64,000 bases of DNA from Anoplolepis gracilipes. Lineage: Eukaryota > Arthropoda > Insecta > Hymenoptera > Formicidae. Where the stretch lies: assembly GCF_047496725.1 (NCBI RefSeq), contig NC_132986.1, positions 1,306,001 to 1,370,000 of the forward strand, given 5' to 3'. The position numbers were made by a program, and so were the translations under genes. The notes beneath the pieces were generated by a model that saw nothing but the letters and a program-made list of their open reading frames with translations, did no database searches and was not told where the DNA came from. Positions 1 through 12,171 of the stretch are shown here, in pieces. Every line of letters begins with the position of its first letter. The stretch's first letter is position 1.

Positions 1-1260
1 TTTTTTACATCAATGTAATTACGTTAAATATATATTAAATATACATTTTTTATATAAGTATTAAACATGTTTTAAATCAAAATATTTCGAAATGTGTGTA
101 AATTTTTAATGAAAATGTATATATTTTTAATAAAATATATCAAATGTGTATTTTCAATAAAAAACCGCATTTAAAAAGTCATTAAAAATTCATCGAATGT
201 TTGTTTTATCCCGAGGAAGCCTATCAAAAAACGTTATTAGCATATATCTCGAGCTCTTTATATGGCAATTAAATCACGCTTAATGTTCGTTGGATCGAGC
301 AACGTCGAGATGGGTAGACAATGCACAATGCAGATGTTTCCGTAAACAGGCGTTTTTCGAACATCGCTGTCAGTGCATTCGATCGTAATTAATATTGACC
401 TCGCCGTGTACGATATCCGCTCGAGCCGGCTAATAATATCGGCGATAACGGCAGCTGTCTTACTGCAAATAATGAGCAGCTCGCCGCTGACGGATGGAAC
501 GATAAAAAGAGAAAACGCGATCGTGAGAGGGGCACAATAATGGCGCGCACAAAACTTCGGTCGACATATACATATATATACGTACAGACACAGAGGAGAG
601 TTATACGAGCGCATACGTGCATACACAAACGAGAGTTGCGATCCCGTTCCTCGATTTCCTCCACCGTGACATATCACGAAAGGTTTCGCCATGAAACACC
701 AACTGTATATCCGTTCCGCTCTTATTATGGCGGTCGAGTTAAAGGGCAATCCTCTTTGCGCGCGAATCGGATCACTTTTGCGAAAGCGATTCGTAACCTC
801 GAGCGCGAATCGAACCTTCGCGCGATCGCTGAATAACTACTTCGATTATTCGAGAGAGTGGATGAGAAAGAATAATGCGCGAGACTTCAAGGATTTATAA
901 ATTGAAAAAAAAAAAAAAAAAAAAAAAATGCCTTGAATGAACGTGTTTTAAAATTATAACAGCAACGTTCGTTTTATTGAGTGAATGAGTTATATGCTAC
1001 TTACTATTTAATGACTTATACGCTACACTTACAATTTGCACTCATCTCAGTAATCGTCATGATTCGTAATATACATTTAATAAAAGATATAAAGATAAGA
1101 CATTCTTTAATTATCTTTCAGATATTTGTTTGACTTTTATGCGACTTGGCGCATTTGCATAATACACACGAAGAGAAGAAAATCGTAACGAGTTTTGCCA
1201 CAAATTATCGGTAAGACAACTAATGACGTCGAAGGTGAGCCGAAGATGCAACATGCGACA
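1..1260. other. Non-coding: AT-rich end, then a CpG-rich patch
   Basis: Bases 1-240 are AT-rich with no recognisable element. Bases 240-900 are more balanced and CpG-rich, and stay open in several frames on both strands. The longest is on the minus strand, 258-749, with its first ATG at 692. It resembles no family I know, so I do not call it a gene. A 24-base poly(A) run (905-928) follows; the rest is unremarkable AT-rich sequence. Confidence 0.5.
905..928 (+). repeat. Poly(A) run, 24 bases
   Basis: An uninterrupted A tract at the edge of the CpG-rich patch. It could be the tail of an old retroposed sequence or a simple homopolymer; no target-site duplication is evident. Confidence 0.8.
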
Positions 1261-1451
1261 GGTGCATGTGTAAGCGACTGCCTACGCGAAACTTGAAGTT
1301 TTTAAGGATTATCCTGTCGCAAACAAGACACACCCTGATCCACGATATGGTCGAAGAGTCTCTCTCTTTCTCTCTCTCTCTCTTTCGTCAAGAGAGGAAA
1401 CTTGTGCCGCGCGTGAGAAAGAGCAAAAAGTCAAAGGCGGGAGCGAGGATG

Positions 1452-1453
<2 letters not shown>

Positions 1454-1511
<58 letters not shown>
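1454..1511 (+). repeat. (TC)n microsatellite, about 29 units
   Basis: A perfect dinucleotide run. A shorter imperfect CT tract lies about 100 bases before it (1355-1385). Open frames through it on both strands encode only Ser-Leu or Arg-Glu repeats. Confidence 0.95.
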
Positions 1512-1514
<3 letters not shown>

Positions 1515-1886
1515 TTCTATCTTTAGAATTATAAATTAATGACAAGTGTTCCTTCGCCGATGATAATGACGATTAACGAGCGACTCGCGCGCGCGCCGCG
1601 ACTGTATTTCGACATTTTAGATAAGACTTGTCTTATCTACGGAAAATGCCCGGTATACTCATCGATACTCGAGAGTGCACACGATATTATTACGTCGCAA
1701 AACTATGCGGTAAAATGTTGAATTTGAAAAAAAATAAAACAATGTAGTGAAAAGAATATTTATAAACTGGAAATTCAAATCGGACATTCAAATTTTTCGA
1801 TAAAAAGTTTAAATTTTAATCGATCTTACTATCGTACACAATGACAAAATAAAAAAGACATTAAATTATTGATATATTATTTCTAT

Positions 1887-1909
1887 TATATATATATATA
1901 TATATATAT
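1887..1909. repeat. (TA)n microsatellite
   Basis: A perfect TA run of about 11 units in AT-rich intergenic sequence. Confidence 0.85.
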
Positions 1910-3364
1910 GTATAATAATGAGATATATACGTATTTCGTTAAAATTTCAATTACTATTAAAATTTCATCAATTGAAATTTTATGTATACATATAATTTTA
2001 AATATTCTGAAATTAATTTCCAAAACGTGAAGATATGCAAAAGAACTGCTATTAACAAGTTTACAGAGTTTATAAAAACATCGTAATTTATCGAGATGTC
2101 TAAAATACGATTAACGAGACGAAATAATTCACATCTATATGAACGAATTTTGCATTTCTCAACGAGAAATTTGTTTTCTTGCGCACACTGGCGCCGAATG
2201 ACTTTCCAATAATTTCAACGGGTCGAATTATACAACGTGGGAGAAGTTACGAGCCGACATTACACAGGTTTTTCGCCAAAATTCCGAGAACGTAGCGGAG
2301 ATCGTGTGATATTTAGGGGCGCGGAAAAATCGCGCGAGCCGCGCGTATGGTGCATGAGCCAGCTTAAATATTCTGTAATTATGCGCTTGCACCGTGCATA
2401 GTATTTTATGACACGCACGCATTCTGCATCCAGCAACACCCTATCAACATAACACGCGGTGCCGACCGCTTTGCATAAAACGAGGATAACTGACCTCAAT
2501 TGACTAGCATCATTTTGAAAATAGTGTAAGCCTAATTGCGAAGCAAAGTATATATGCCAAATAAAAAAAAATAAAAAATAATCTTTCAAAAAGATATCAA
2601 TAAACAGAAAATGTGGGTGTTATTATATTTAATGTAAAAATATAAATAATATATATTATTATATTTAAAAAACAAAATTTATTTTCTAGAATAAAAAACC
2701 TTTTATTAATATTGTCCGTCATAATTCTTTGTATATTAATAAACGATTGATCAAAATTTACTCTCAAGAGTATAATTTTCGTAGGTTTCTTATTTCTGAA
2801 TTTCGCGTCGTAGACTTCTTAAGTCATTCCTTCGTCAGAAAGAAACGCATTTGTTCGACTTCCAAAGCATTGATGTTAGTTTAGCTCGTCTTACTTGTTC
2901 TTCCACACACAGTCTTCATGAAATGTCACTGTGAAACCTTATTTTCCGGTTGTCAAGGTAAATAAGCCCACCTTGTTTTTGGATGAACTTTGAAAGAGCG
3001 AGTTAAGGCAAGAAGAGCGGTTCTTATGCTTACACTATACAATTACTAACTTTCTTACTTATTATTAGAAATTCATCTTAAGTTCTGATTGTGCATATAA
3101 TCTTTTATGCCGAGTAATCACTAGTAGAAAACAAATAAAACATGAATGAGAAAAAAGAAGACGCAAAACAGTATAAAAAAATAGATAAAAAATAAAATAA
3201 TGCGAACTTCATATTTGAATTTATGAATTTTTCTTTTTATAATTCATTTTTAATTTTTGCTTATTTACTACATAACAGATAAATACATATGTATTTATAA
3301 AGTTTTATTGTAACATGCCGAGAAAGAAAAAGATTCACTATAATTCTGTCATCATTTGATTTCA

Positions 3365-3570
3365 AAGTATATTCAACTCTTGTAAAAAAAATTTCTGAAA
3401 ATTCCTTGATTTCTTTCAGGTATTTTTAATCAAAATTCCAAGTAAAAAAATATGTAAAAAAATTTCTTTTAATAAACTTTTTTCTAATGCTTTTCACTCG
3501 TACAAAGGAAAAACACAAAGCTTAAGTTTCAAGGACTAGATTTATAAATGTATTGAAAAAAACTGAATAG
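3365..3570 (+). repeat. Dispersed repeat family A, copy A1
   Basis: This block aligns by eye with 23817-24045 in the same orientation. Shared landmarks in the same order are CTTGTAAAAA, CTGAAAATTC, a TTCAG-type motif, ATTTTT then TCAAAATT and CAAGTAAA, then ACGAAGGAAA-like and CTAGATTTNTAAATGTA segments. Divergence is high, so it is an old copy. No coding capacity is visible. Confidence 0.65.
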
Positions 3571-3739
3571 CTTTCGATAAGATAAAAATTTTTAAATTTT
3601 ATAACATTTTTATTTTTATCATTAAAAATTTTAACAAAGAATATGTACTGCATATTTAATATTTTGTTAAAACATTGAATATATAAATAGAAATAGGTAT
3701 ATACTTATAATTTATAGTATAAGAACGGAAGTTATCAAC

Positions 3740-3825
3740 GAGAGAATTTTTTAAAATATTCTCTGAAAATTCTAAATTTTCTATATTTTCCAGGGAGTGT
3801 AGTATGCACACATACCCTGGTTTTA
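3740..3825 (+). repeat. Family A-like fragment with CCAGGGAGTG...CCCTGG end
   Basis: A short stretch carrying CTCTGAAAATTCTAAATTT and then TTTTCCAGGGAGTG, closed by a CCCTGG. This matches the style of the other family A copies and of the fragment ending near 26432. It is probably a decayed end of the same kind of element. Confidence 0.45.
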
Positions 3826-5091
3826 AATTAATTAAATTTTAAATTAATTTAATTTTATAAATTAATTTTTTACGTCTAAATTTCAATTCTAAATAGTACA
3901 TATTGCTACTGTAAATTTAATTAATTTTATAATTGCTTAAATATTACTAAATGTGACATATAAAAAAATATATTTATGAAATACAGTCGAAAAAGAAATT
4001 AATGTCGGATATACGTTTTTATTTGGCTTTATCGATCGTTGGCAGTGACCAATATTCATTATTTAGCTTACATATTCTATATATAAATAACGAGGACAAC
4101 AAGGAGGACGATGACGACGACAAAGTGCATCGTCTATTGCTTATGCAAAAGACAGACACGTACGTGACCGCGGCCACGTCGTTAATTTCACTAAGTACCA
4201 GCCAAAGTCGAACTACACACTTACATTGACCGCTTCATCTCGCGTTAAGTAATTGCAAGCCAATGGGAATTACAATTGCAGTCATTCGTCATCGTCATCA
4301 GGCATGACACGAGAGAGACATGTAAAACTTAGTCTATAACCGTTCATATTACTGTACAGAGTGTTTGGCGATTAGACATAGTAGATGATACTTCTTATTA
4401 CTCTTTGAAAACCGAAATAACATTTCTTTAATAAAAATTTCGAGACATGAATATCTTAACTTGCGAGCCATTAAAAAAATTTTTTCGCAAACTGAGCTTT
4501 AAAAATGTAAATAGTTAAGAATAGATTTTTCAAATACAATATAAATATATGAAATGTTTAATAAACTTTTTAAAGTATATAAATATAGAAAAGTAAAACA
4601 ATATATAGCAAAATATTCAATTTATTAAATCTTTGAAATATGCTAAAAGAATTATATACTTGTGTCTATTCAAAAATTTAAAAAAATTTGAATAAAAGTT
4701 AACATTTCAAAAAGAAATATTCGTATTCGATATGAATTCAAATTTACTATTTCAGAGGAGATAAAAATTTGTTATTCGCAGTTCTAGTATTAATTTTTCT
4801 CCATTGAAAATTGCATTTGGTTAGACTTTTCAGGAAAAAAATTTATTTTATAATTTTTTACAAAGAGAAAAACGTATATCGACTTGTTCACGTCGGCTAC
4901 CGAATACTCCGTATGTAGAACGTGCGATAGCTCTACACGAGGTTATTATGAGTGAGATCTGTGCCCATATATGATAACTGTGCCGCTGCTCTCCAGTTAT
5001 GCCTCTCCTCTTTCTCATCATAACCGCATATATATACATATTTATTACCGCTGTCTGGTCGTGTGCCCGTTTGAAAGAAGAAGCGGTGAAA

Positions 5092-5105
<14 letters not shown>

Positions 5106-5134
<29 letters not shown>
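5106..5134 (+). repeat. (AG)n microsatellite
   Basis: A perfect AG run of about 14 units preceded by AAAG-type repeats. Confidence 0.9.
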
Positions 5135-5137
<3 letters not shown>

Positions 5138-7558
5138 AAGGGATGTAGTTTAATAGGTATTTATTTTACAATCCAGAACCTGGATATTCTCATCGTGAGG
5201 AAAATATAAAATAGTATCAGAGAATGTATACGTAGCGGAGAGTATATTTACACGGTAAGTGCATGGTAAGTTAATGCTGGAATAAAATTGGTGGAAAAAA
5301 TAAAAAGAGGAAAAAATTTATCGTGCTCTACAGCTGAAGAATTTTCTAATTCTTTAATTGTATGTAAAATTATGTCGCAATTTTGTTTTTAATCTCTTAT
5401 TTAAACACTGATCTAAGATTAAAGAGCAAGAATTTCCGCTCTTACATTTGATATATCATTGAAAGCCTTAAGGATGAGCACAGGAAGCTCGGTGAATCCG
5501 TTCGACCATTCCCGTTTCCTTTATTTATGACATCCACTTTCTACATATGCGGCAACTTGGGGGGAAAAAGCGCCGGGAATGTCGTTCGGAATTACAGGGA
5601 AACGCGCCCCTATGCCGCCACTGTGAAATGCGGAACATACACGGGTGTGTTTTACGCATTACGGGAGTGTATACGCGTAGGTGCATCTATATTAGTGTTT
5701 GCATATGCAGCCGAGAACCTAATTCAGAACGCGGCGAAGCGTGGCTTAATTCTTTGTGCATATCCTTATGGAGAGGTGTTCGCGTTGAAAACACGCGCTT
5801 TTACACGATCCACGAGGATAAACGAGTGGCAAGGATGTATAAGACCGCCTGTGTGCACGCGAGAATAAACTTGCATGCATAAATGCCACTTTTTCGACAT
5901 TGTCATTCTTCAGCGTAACCAAATTATCAGCAACAGGTGACCACTAGAGTATCCTTGCAAAGTTTAAGCCTCGTATCGCGCAGTGATATTCATAATATAA
6001 AGTATATATCAGCCAACGAAAAGCTATAAGATATTTTTTTCATCAGAAATTCAAATCGATTAGTAAGGATTTTATTGTGGACTTTCTTGATAAATTCTTG
6101 ACATTTCAAGTAAGATATTGGAGCTGTATTTTGAAATTGAGAATATAATCTTATTATTTATTTTTAATGTAAAGTTTAATTCGTTTTTTTTTATTTTTTT
6201 ATTTTTAAGACAAAAATAAATATGGAAAATAAAAGTTTTTATTTCCTAAGTTTTTGTTGATAGAAAAATCGACTTTATATAATTTATAAATTCATCAATG
6301 GTGATTTTCTTAAGGAGAATTAAATCCATGTAAATTGTAAATTACTATCTGTGACAATATTGTTAAATAAATTGCGTTTATTTGCAGCGTTGCATATTAC
6401 AACAGAACGCAGATTGCGAGATTCAGCTATTTCTGCGGCGTAATGCACATGTTAATTAAAACAAATGGCCACGAAGCGACATTCGAATTTTATATACTGT
6501 TACGCAATAAATATGGAATGACCGGTCAATGAGCCTGCGCGCATGTATGTATTAATCAGCAAAATTTGCAGAGAGAGGAAGGGCACGCGGAAGCTTAGGT
6601 TTCACTCCAACTGCACTTTGCTTGCGAGTGAACTGGTCGTAAAACGTCGATATGCAGTTTTAGAGCAGACTACACACGGCCAAATGCACTTTCGTCTGTA
6701 CCGGTGCATCTACTTTATTCGCGCGAAAGCGAAACCAGTTCTTCGCACGAGCGTCGCAAAAGGGAATCAAACAAGTAACGTACATCGTAACTTTCTGTTT
6801 ATCAACTTGATTGATTATAATATTTCGTGATTATTCCCTATAATAAAAGATATGTAAATATTTTTTAATTTCATAAAATTTATAAGAATTGAATTAAAGT
6901 AATTTTGATTTTCTCAAAATTATTGTATATATTCACACATTTATAAAATTATACTTGTAATCCATCTACCGTGCCTCTCTTCTCTTTTTCTCTCTTTCTC
7001 TTTCAAAGACTTGTAGTTTGCTTGCCGTATAAAATTCACGATAAAAATGTTAGAAAACGTTAAAGCGGTACTTTGTTATTTATTCGCATTACTGGTCGAC
7101 TACTATTTTTGCGATGCCGGGCCAACAACGCTATCCGTATTATTTGTTATTCATATTACAACTACGATTTAACTGCGTTCTTTGCTAGCCGCGGACGTGC
7201 AAGTCTTAAAGTGTCTTAAAGATAATGTCTTGTGGAATACCAGCGCCGCCAGATACAAAGATACCAATAGAGTTCATTACGGTTTAATGTTTAATACATC
7301 GTTTTGTCATCGGTCATCAATGCAACCACAAATTGTGCATAGAAAATTTTCACAGTTTTCCAGAATATTTTAGAATTAACGAATAATATTCTTTGGGAAA
7401 TTGATATTTTTCATAAAAAAAATATTATCGACAAAAAATTCATGAATAATTATTATTTATACTTTCAATTACTATATTGACTTAAAAATATATTTAACAA
7501 ATATTTTTATTCAATATTTTATATTCAGTATTTTATAAGCCTATTATATTAACATGTT

Positions 7559-7564
<6 letters not shown>

Positions 7565-7589
<25 letters not shown>
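7565..7589 (+). repeat. Poly(A) run, 25 bases
   Basis: An uninterrupted A tract in AT-rich DNA with nothing recognisable attached. Confidence 0.85.
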
Positions 7590-8384
7590 CTTCTTTAGTA
7601 TATTAACGACCACCCTATATACGTAACATAAATATTTCGCATTCGACGCGATTATACTCGCAGCATACGTTCGATCGACAATTACTGAATTTACGTAACT
7701 CGGCAGCTCGCAGCGCCCGGGCACAATTTATTATCACGCGAGAAGCTCCCGTTGACATTGCGCAATGCATGTGCGACTCCAAAACCTGATTTTCCTGTTA
7801 AGACGACCGCAAAGCGGCTTACGATAGAACTGGACTCTGTCGTCGTCGTCATTTAAAATCGCCATCACGTAGCGTAACATCGGTAGGGAACATATAAAAA
7901 AACAAGTAAATAAAAAGAAACAGTTTTTCGAGCACCATCTTGCAAATATATAAATCACTGACTGTCCCAATGTTACTTGATCCCATTTCTGACACTTTCT
8001 CAATTATCGAATAAAAAACGAGAATTCTTATATACAATTATTTTCCCTAATTTATCAAAGAGATGTAAAAAATTTGGTTTTATTGAACATTTCATTCCAT
8101 TATTCTTGAGTTGGTCTATTATTTCTCAATTTCAATGCTCTAATAATTTCGTGAAATAAAAGTCTTTTGTCCATAAAGTTTGAAAGTGTCATGACAGCAG
8201 TTTTATTTTTCCGGCACTACCTTCGCTTACAACAATTTGTTCTTCATGGCTGATTCTCTAGCTTGTTAACAATCGCCGCGCAAATGTGGCTACAGTGTAT
8301 CGATATCGCTGGAAAGCAACGTAATTGCCGAGTAATTGCACAGCAATTGTAACACCAACATGCTTTGCTACTTCGCTAGAAATA

Positions 8385-8403
8385 GCGCGCGCGCGCGCGC
8401 GCG
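8385..8403. repeat. (GC)n alternating run
   Basis: Nineteen bases of alternating G and C in a genome otherwise AT-rich. Alternating CG is a classical Z-DNA-prone sequence, and its survival suggests little germline CpG methylation here. Confidence 0.85.
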
Positions 8404-8458
8404 AAACCGATACGTGATGTGCCTCGAAGCGATACCGCGAAATAGACATATCGCAAAA

Positions 8459-8503
8459 TATCGCTAAAAGTTACAACGAATCCGCTAAAAGTCACAACAG
8501 ATC
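8459..8503 (+). repeat. Two-copy direct repeat, about 22 bases
   Basis: CGCTAAAAGTTACAACGAAT is followed at once by CGCTAAAAGTCACAACAGAT, a tandem duplication with a few substitutions. Confidence 0.75.
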
Positions 8504-10436
8504 CATTTATAAAACTATACCACATTAGACACGAATATACAACTACCAATTTAACACGAGTCAGTTACAATTGAGATTGAGATTAAAGTCTGCAATTGTT
8601 TTTGTTCGTCATATTACTAATGTATGTTTTTATACGCGCACACAACGTCGAGAAAACGATGCATAGAATTACTTAAACAGAAGTCGCGCAAAGAAAAAGA
8701 AAGGTAGAGAGAGAGAGGGAAAGAGAATGTTCCTTGTGCTTCTCTCGCGACGGTCGCTACGCTCCATTAATTTTATTACAGAGTCCGGAGAACGCGAAAT
8801 CTCATAGCGACCAATGTAGAAGAAACGTAGGAGTTTTCCTTTCCTTACAACGAACCTGTCGTCTCTTTCCTTTCCTCCTTCTCCTTCTCCTCCACACACG
8901 AGGAAATAATATCAAATCACACGCGATACGTCGCGTGACCGGATTTGCGACTGAACGGAAATCGTCCCGATGTCGCTTAAATTTTAAGGCAAACTACTCA
9001 GACGTGATAACTCACCGCCGGATAATAATGCAACAATGCTGGCGTAACGAGATATCGCGGATTATTATAGCATATAAATGTTCAATATTCTCACATGTAA
9101 AGCGCGCTTTTGTCTCGATAACTTACAATTTTTCCTATCGATACGCCGACGCGCAGATTTTTTCTTCTACTGCATAATGATATACAAACACACAGTGCGA
9201 TGAACTATCTCGAGTATCGTTTTAAGCGCATCTACCCTTCTCGCGATTTTATATAAAATGTAAAAAAATGTGATTATATATTAGGAAATTATCTATATAA
9301 AAATTAACCGATTATATATTAGAAAATTATAAAGTATAATATATAAAATATAAAATTATAAATTAAATAAAAAAAATCTCCTTATAAATGTGATTAAGCT
9401 TGAAAAAGTTAATTTGGCGTGAAATGATGCGTTCGATCGTGGAAGAAATGAAAGAGTTGCGATTATGCAGCGAAGATGGAGTGCGGCTTTAGCATAAACG
9501 CGCTCGCATTTACATTTATTTTGACGGCATACCGATGACGAGCCGATACACGAGGCGATGATACGCCCGCATTAATGGACCGATATCGACGTAAGTATCG
9601 CCACTGATTGCTACACGTATCCCGTGGTAGCCGATGCTTATCACTTACCAACCAGCGACGGCGGCAGGTGCATAGGTTCGTTTTATCGCGAACGTACTCG
9701 GCTAAGCGTATCACACACACACGGTGCGTTCGCGGCGTAATACGCATGCAAATCACGTCGCGTAGATAAAAAGTCATATAATCGATATTGATGGACACGC
9801 GTCCAGCCGCGCCTCGTCATCATTCATAGTCTCCGCGTAACGCGATATTGACATGTCCGTTGATCTACGATATATTCCACAACAATATAGATGTAAATCG
9901 TCCGTCGAAATGCGCCAGATATTAAGTTTATGACCGACCAGCATATTTTACAGAGTAAATACTTCGAGAAAAACGTTCTGCACAGAATTTACAATTTTAA
10001 GTAATCTTAAGCCATCGAATTTATTATTTAATCCCTCTTAAGATGCGAACATTTCCTTTTTATTTCTTGACCAAATATTCTATTTATTGTTTTTACTTGT
10101 TTGCTTAAGTTGCTCGTTTTTTCTCCGTTTTTTTCGTATAATTTTTCTACGAAATTATGTTTACGTAAACATCTATTCACATCAAAATAACGTTAAAGCT
10201 GTAATGCTTTAACGAATAATGGCGTATCTTTGATCTCACATGTGATTAAAACCCTAAGCTTTAGCCGGAAACACTATCATGGAATCAATTCTGCAATTTC
10301 TATCCGTTTAACGTTGCACGTGCAAATAAAGCACTCTCCATAATAGGTTCTCAGTGATGCCTACCGGAAGCCAGGATTATTAGAAGATGCAGAATAGAAG
10401 CAAGAAATCCTCCCTTTTTCTCTGTCTCTCCCTCAC

Positions 10437-10440
<4 letters not shown>

Positions 10441-10479
<39 letters not shown>
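10441..10479 (+). repeat. (TC)n microsatellite
   Basis: About 19 perfect units, flanked upstream by imperfect CT-rich sequence. Confidence 0.9.
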
Positions 10480-10483
<4 letters not shown>

Positions 10484-11164
10484 TCCTCTGACGAGCGCGT
10501 GATCTATGATGGTTCATCGTGGAAACGTAGATTAATGGATCTCGTTGATAAGCACGCAACGTATGTGCAATCCGCAAAATCGAGAACTTGCACCTTCCGT
10601 TTCACCCTCCAACCGTCTTATCGTATTTGTGTTGCTCGTTATGTTTCATTATATACGCTTCTTGCGAACGATACGTCGAACGAATCGCTGGCTCGCTACA
10701 TAGTAAAAGTATAGTAGAAACGTATAGTAATGGCAAGTAAAAGGGATTGGAGAGTACGGGATTAAAGGGCTGAAAAAAGATACAGTGACTGGGCATAAGC
10801 GAGTAAGCGTCGCTTCCTGGTGACCGGAAGGGTTAACGGAATGAGTCTCAAAGTACGAGTGAGTCAGCAGGCGAGTGCTTAATTCAAGATCTGATTCACC
10901 GTCCAATCTAACTCGACTTACGGCGACTATTATACGTTTCTTAATTCATGATCTTAATTTTAAAGACAGATTCTGTGCGCAAGCGTGTCTTGAACGAAAT
11001 TAATTTAGCAGGGAAAAGATAGTAAATTAAATTTTTATTATATACAGATTTAAAAAAGAAGGCAATAATATGTACGTACAATTGTGGTATAGTTAAAAAA
11101 TTTATTAAAGTTATTAAATTAAAGTCAATAAAGGGAAAATTTGCTTAATTAAAAGATACAATGT

Positions 11165-11276
<112 letters not shown>

Positions 11277-12035
11277 CTCTGGTAGTTTTACTAAAGTTTT
11301 ATCCATCTTGTTCAAGTGTTTGTGAACCGTTTCAGGGAGGAACTGGAAAGTCGTTAACTGCAAGATGGAATATGGATGCAAGAGATATTTATAGATACTG
11401 GCTGTTTACTAGCCTGTGTATTTACATTTCCTGCAAACTACGAGAATAGACGGACTCTAGTATTTTCAGTATTACTAGATTTATAGCTTGTAACACCATT
11501 ATAGATTTCTCTACGAAAGCTTTTTCCTCGCTGTTACGCTCTTTTACATAATTTACAAATCAATTTTGTCGAATTCTACAATATTATTTATTTCAACTTT
11601 TATGCATCAATTTCTTTCTCTCCCAATTCGTCTATTATTTTACAGTATTTGATAAAATAAAAACTTGAGTTTTTTTTATTTAATTTATAAACCATAAAAA
11701 GATATAATTTATAATTATCATAAAATTCATAATTATTATTGAATAATATTATTGTTAATATCTGTTAATAAGTTTGGCTATATTTAATAGTATCTAAATT
11801 GAATGCTTAATTTTTTGTCCTTCTTATAAAATATAATATATTGAAATATAAAATACAATGTATACTTATGAATTCTAATCCAAAAATTATGCTTACATTT
11901 CTGTTGCATTCCGAAGGAAATCATTTATCATGGATTCTGAAAACAAGCGCGACGTAAATACGTTCCGGATATAGTTCGAAAAGAAAAAGCCCCACTATTC
12001 AAGCGCGTCACGATCGCGCAAAGATAGCACCGCGA

Positions 12036-12171
12036 TAAAATATTCCATTCGTATATTTAAATGAGAGCATTCACACACGATGGCAGTAGGATGGGATAGG
12101 TCGGGTCAACGGAAAACCGGACTGAGTGGTGTGAATGCTCTCTCATTTAAATGTACAAACGGAATATTTTA
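12036..12171. repeat. Long imperfect inverted repeat (hairpin), arms about 42 bases
   Basis: The left arm (12036-12076) runs TAAAATATTCC ... ATTTAAATGAGAG ... CATTCACAC. The right arm (12129-12171) is its near reverse complement, GTGTGAATG ... CTCTCATTTAAATG ... GGAATATTTTA. There are only a few mismatches and one 2-base indel, around a roughly 52-base loop richer in G. The form fits a short foldback transposon remnant or a transcribed hairpin. No matching second copy was noticed in the window. Confidence 0.8.

Larger units (their letters stand above)
1910..5400. other. Non-coding AT-rich stretch with degenerate family A repeats
   Basis: No supported gene. It contains two segments resembling the dispersed family A repeat (3365-3570 and 3740-3825), listed separately, and a (GA)n run near 5.1 kb. 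A balanced patch at 2160-2520 is open on the minus strand but has no coding hallmarks. The rest is AT-rich. Confidence 0.5.
5401..10430. other. Non-coding stretch with scattered balanced patches
   Basis: No supported gene. Balanced, CpG-containing patches at 5490-5880, 6380-6830, 8230-9240 and 9430-9950 are separated by AT-rich DNA. The 5527-5868 patch is open in two plus-strand frames; the first starts at an ATG and gives 113 codons, with no recognisable domain. A 25-base poly(A) run (7565-7589), a (GC)n run (8385-8403) and small direct repeats near 8460 and 9270-9330 are the only structured elements seen. Confidence 0.5.

Noticed and set aside
905..928. Poly(A) tail of a processed pseudogene
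   Set aside because: No recognisable coding remnant precedes it and no flanking target-site duplication is visible; the same applies to the poly(A)/(T) runs at 7565, 19395, 20640 and 33251.
1266..1545. Open frames on both strands around the CT microsatellite
   Set aside because: Repeat-encoded Ser-Leu and Arg-Glu polypeptides; same reason for frames at 10380-10577, 32443-32676, 42845-43156 and 62538-62807.
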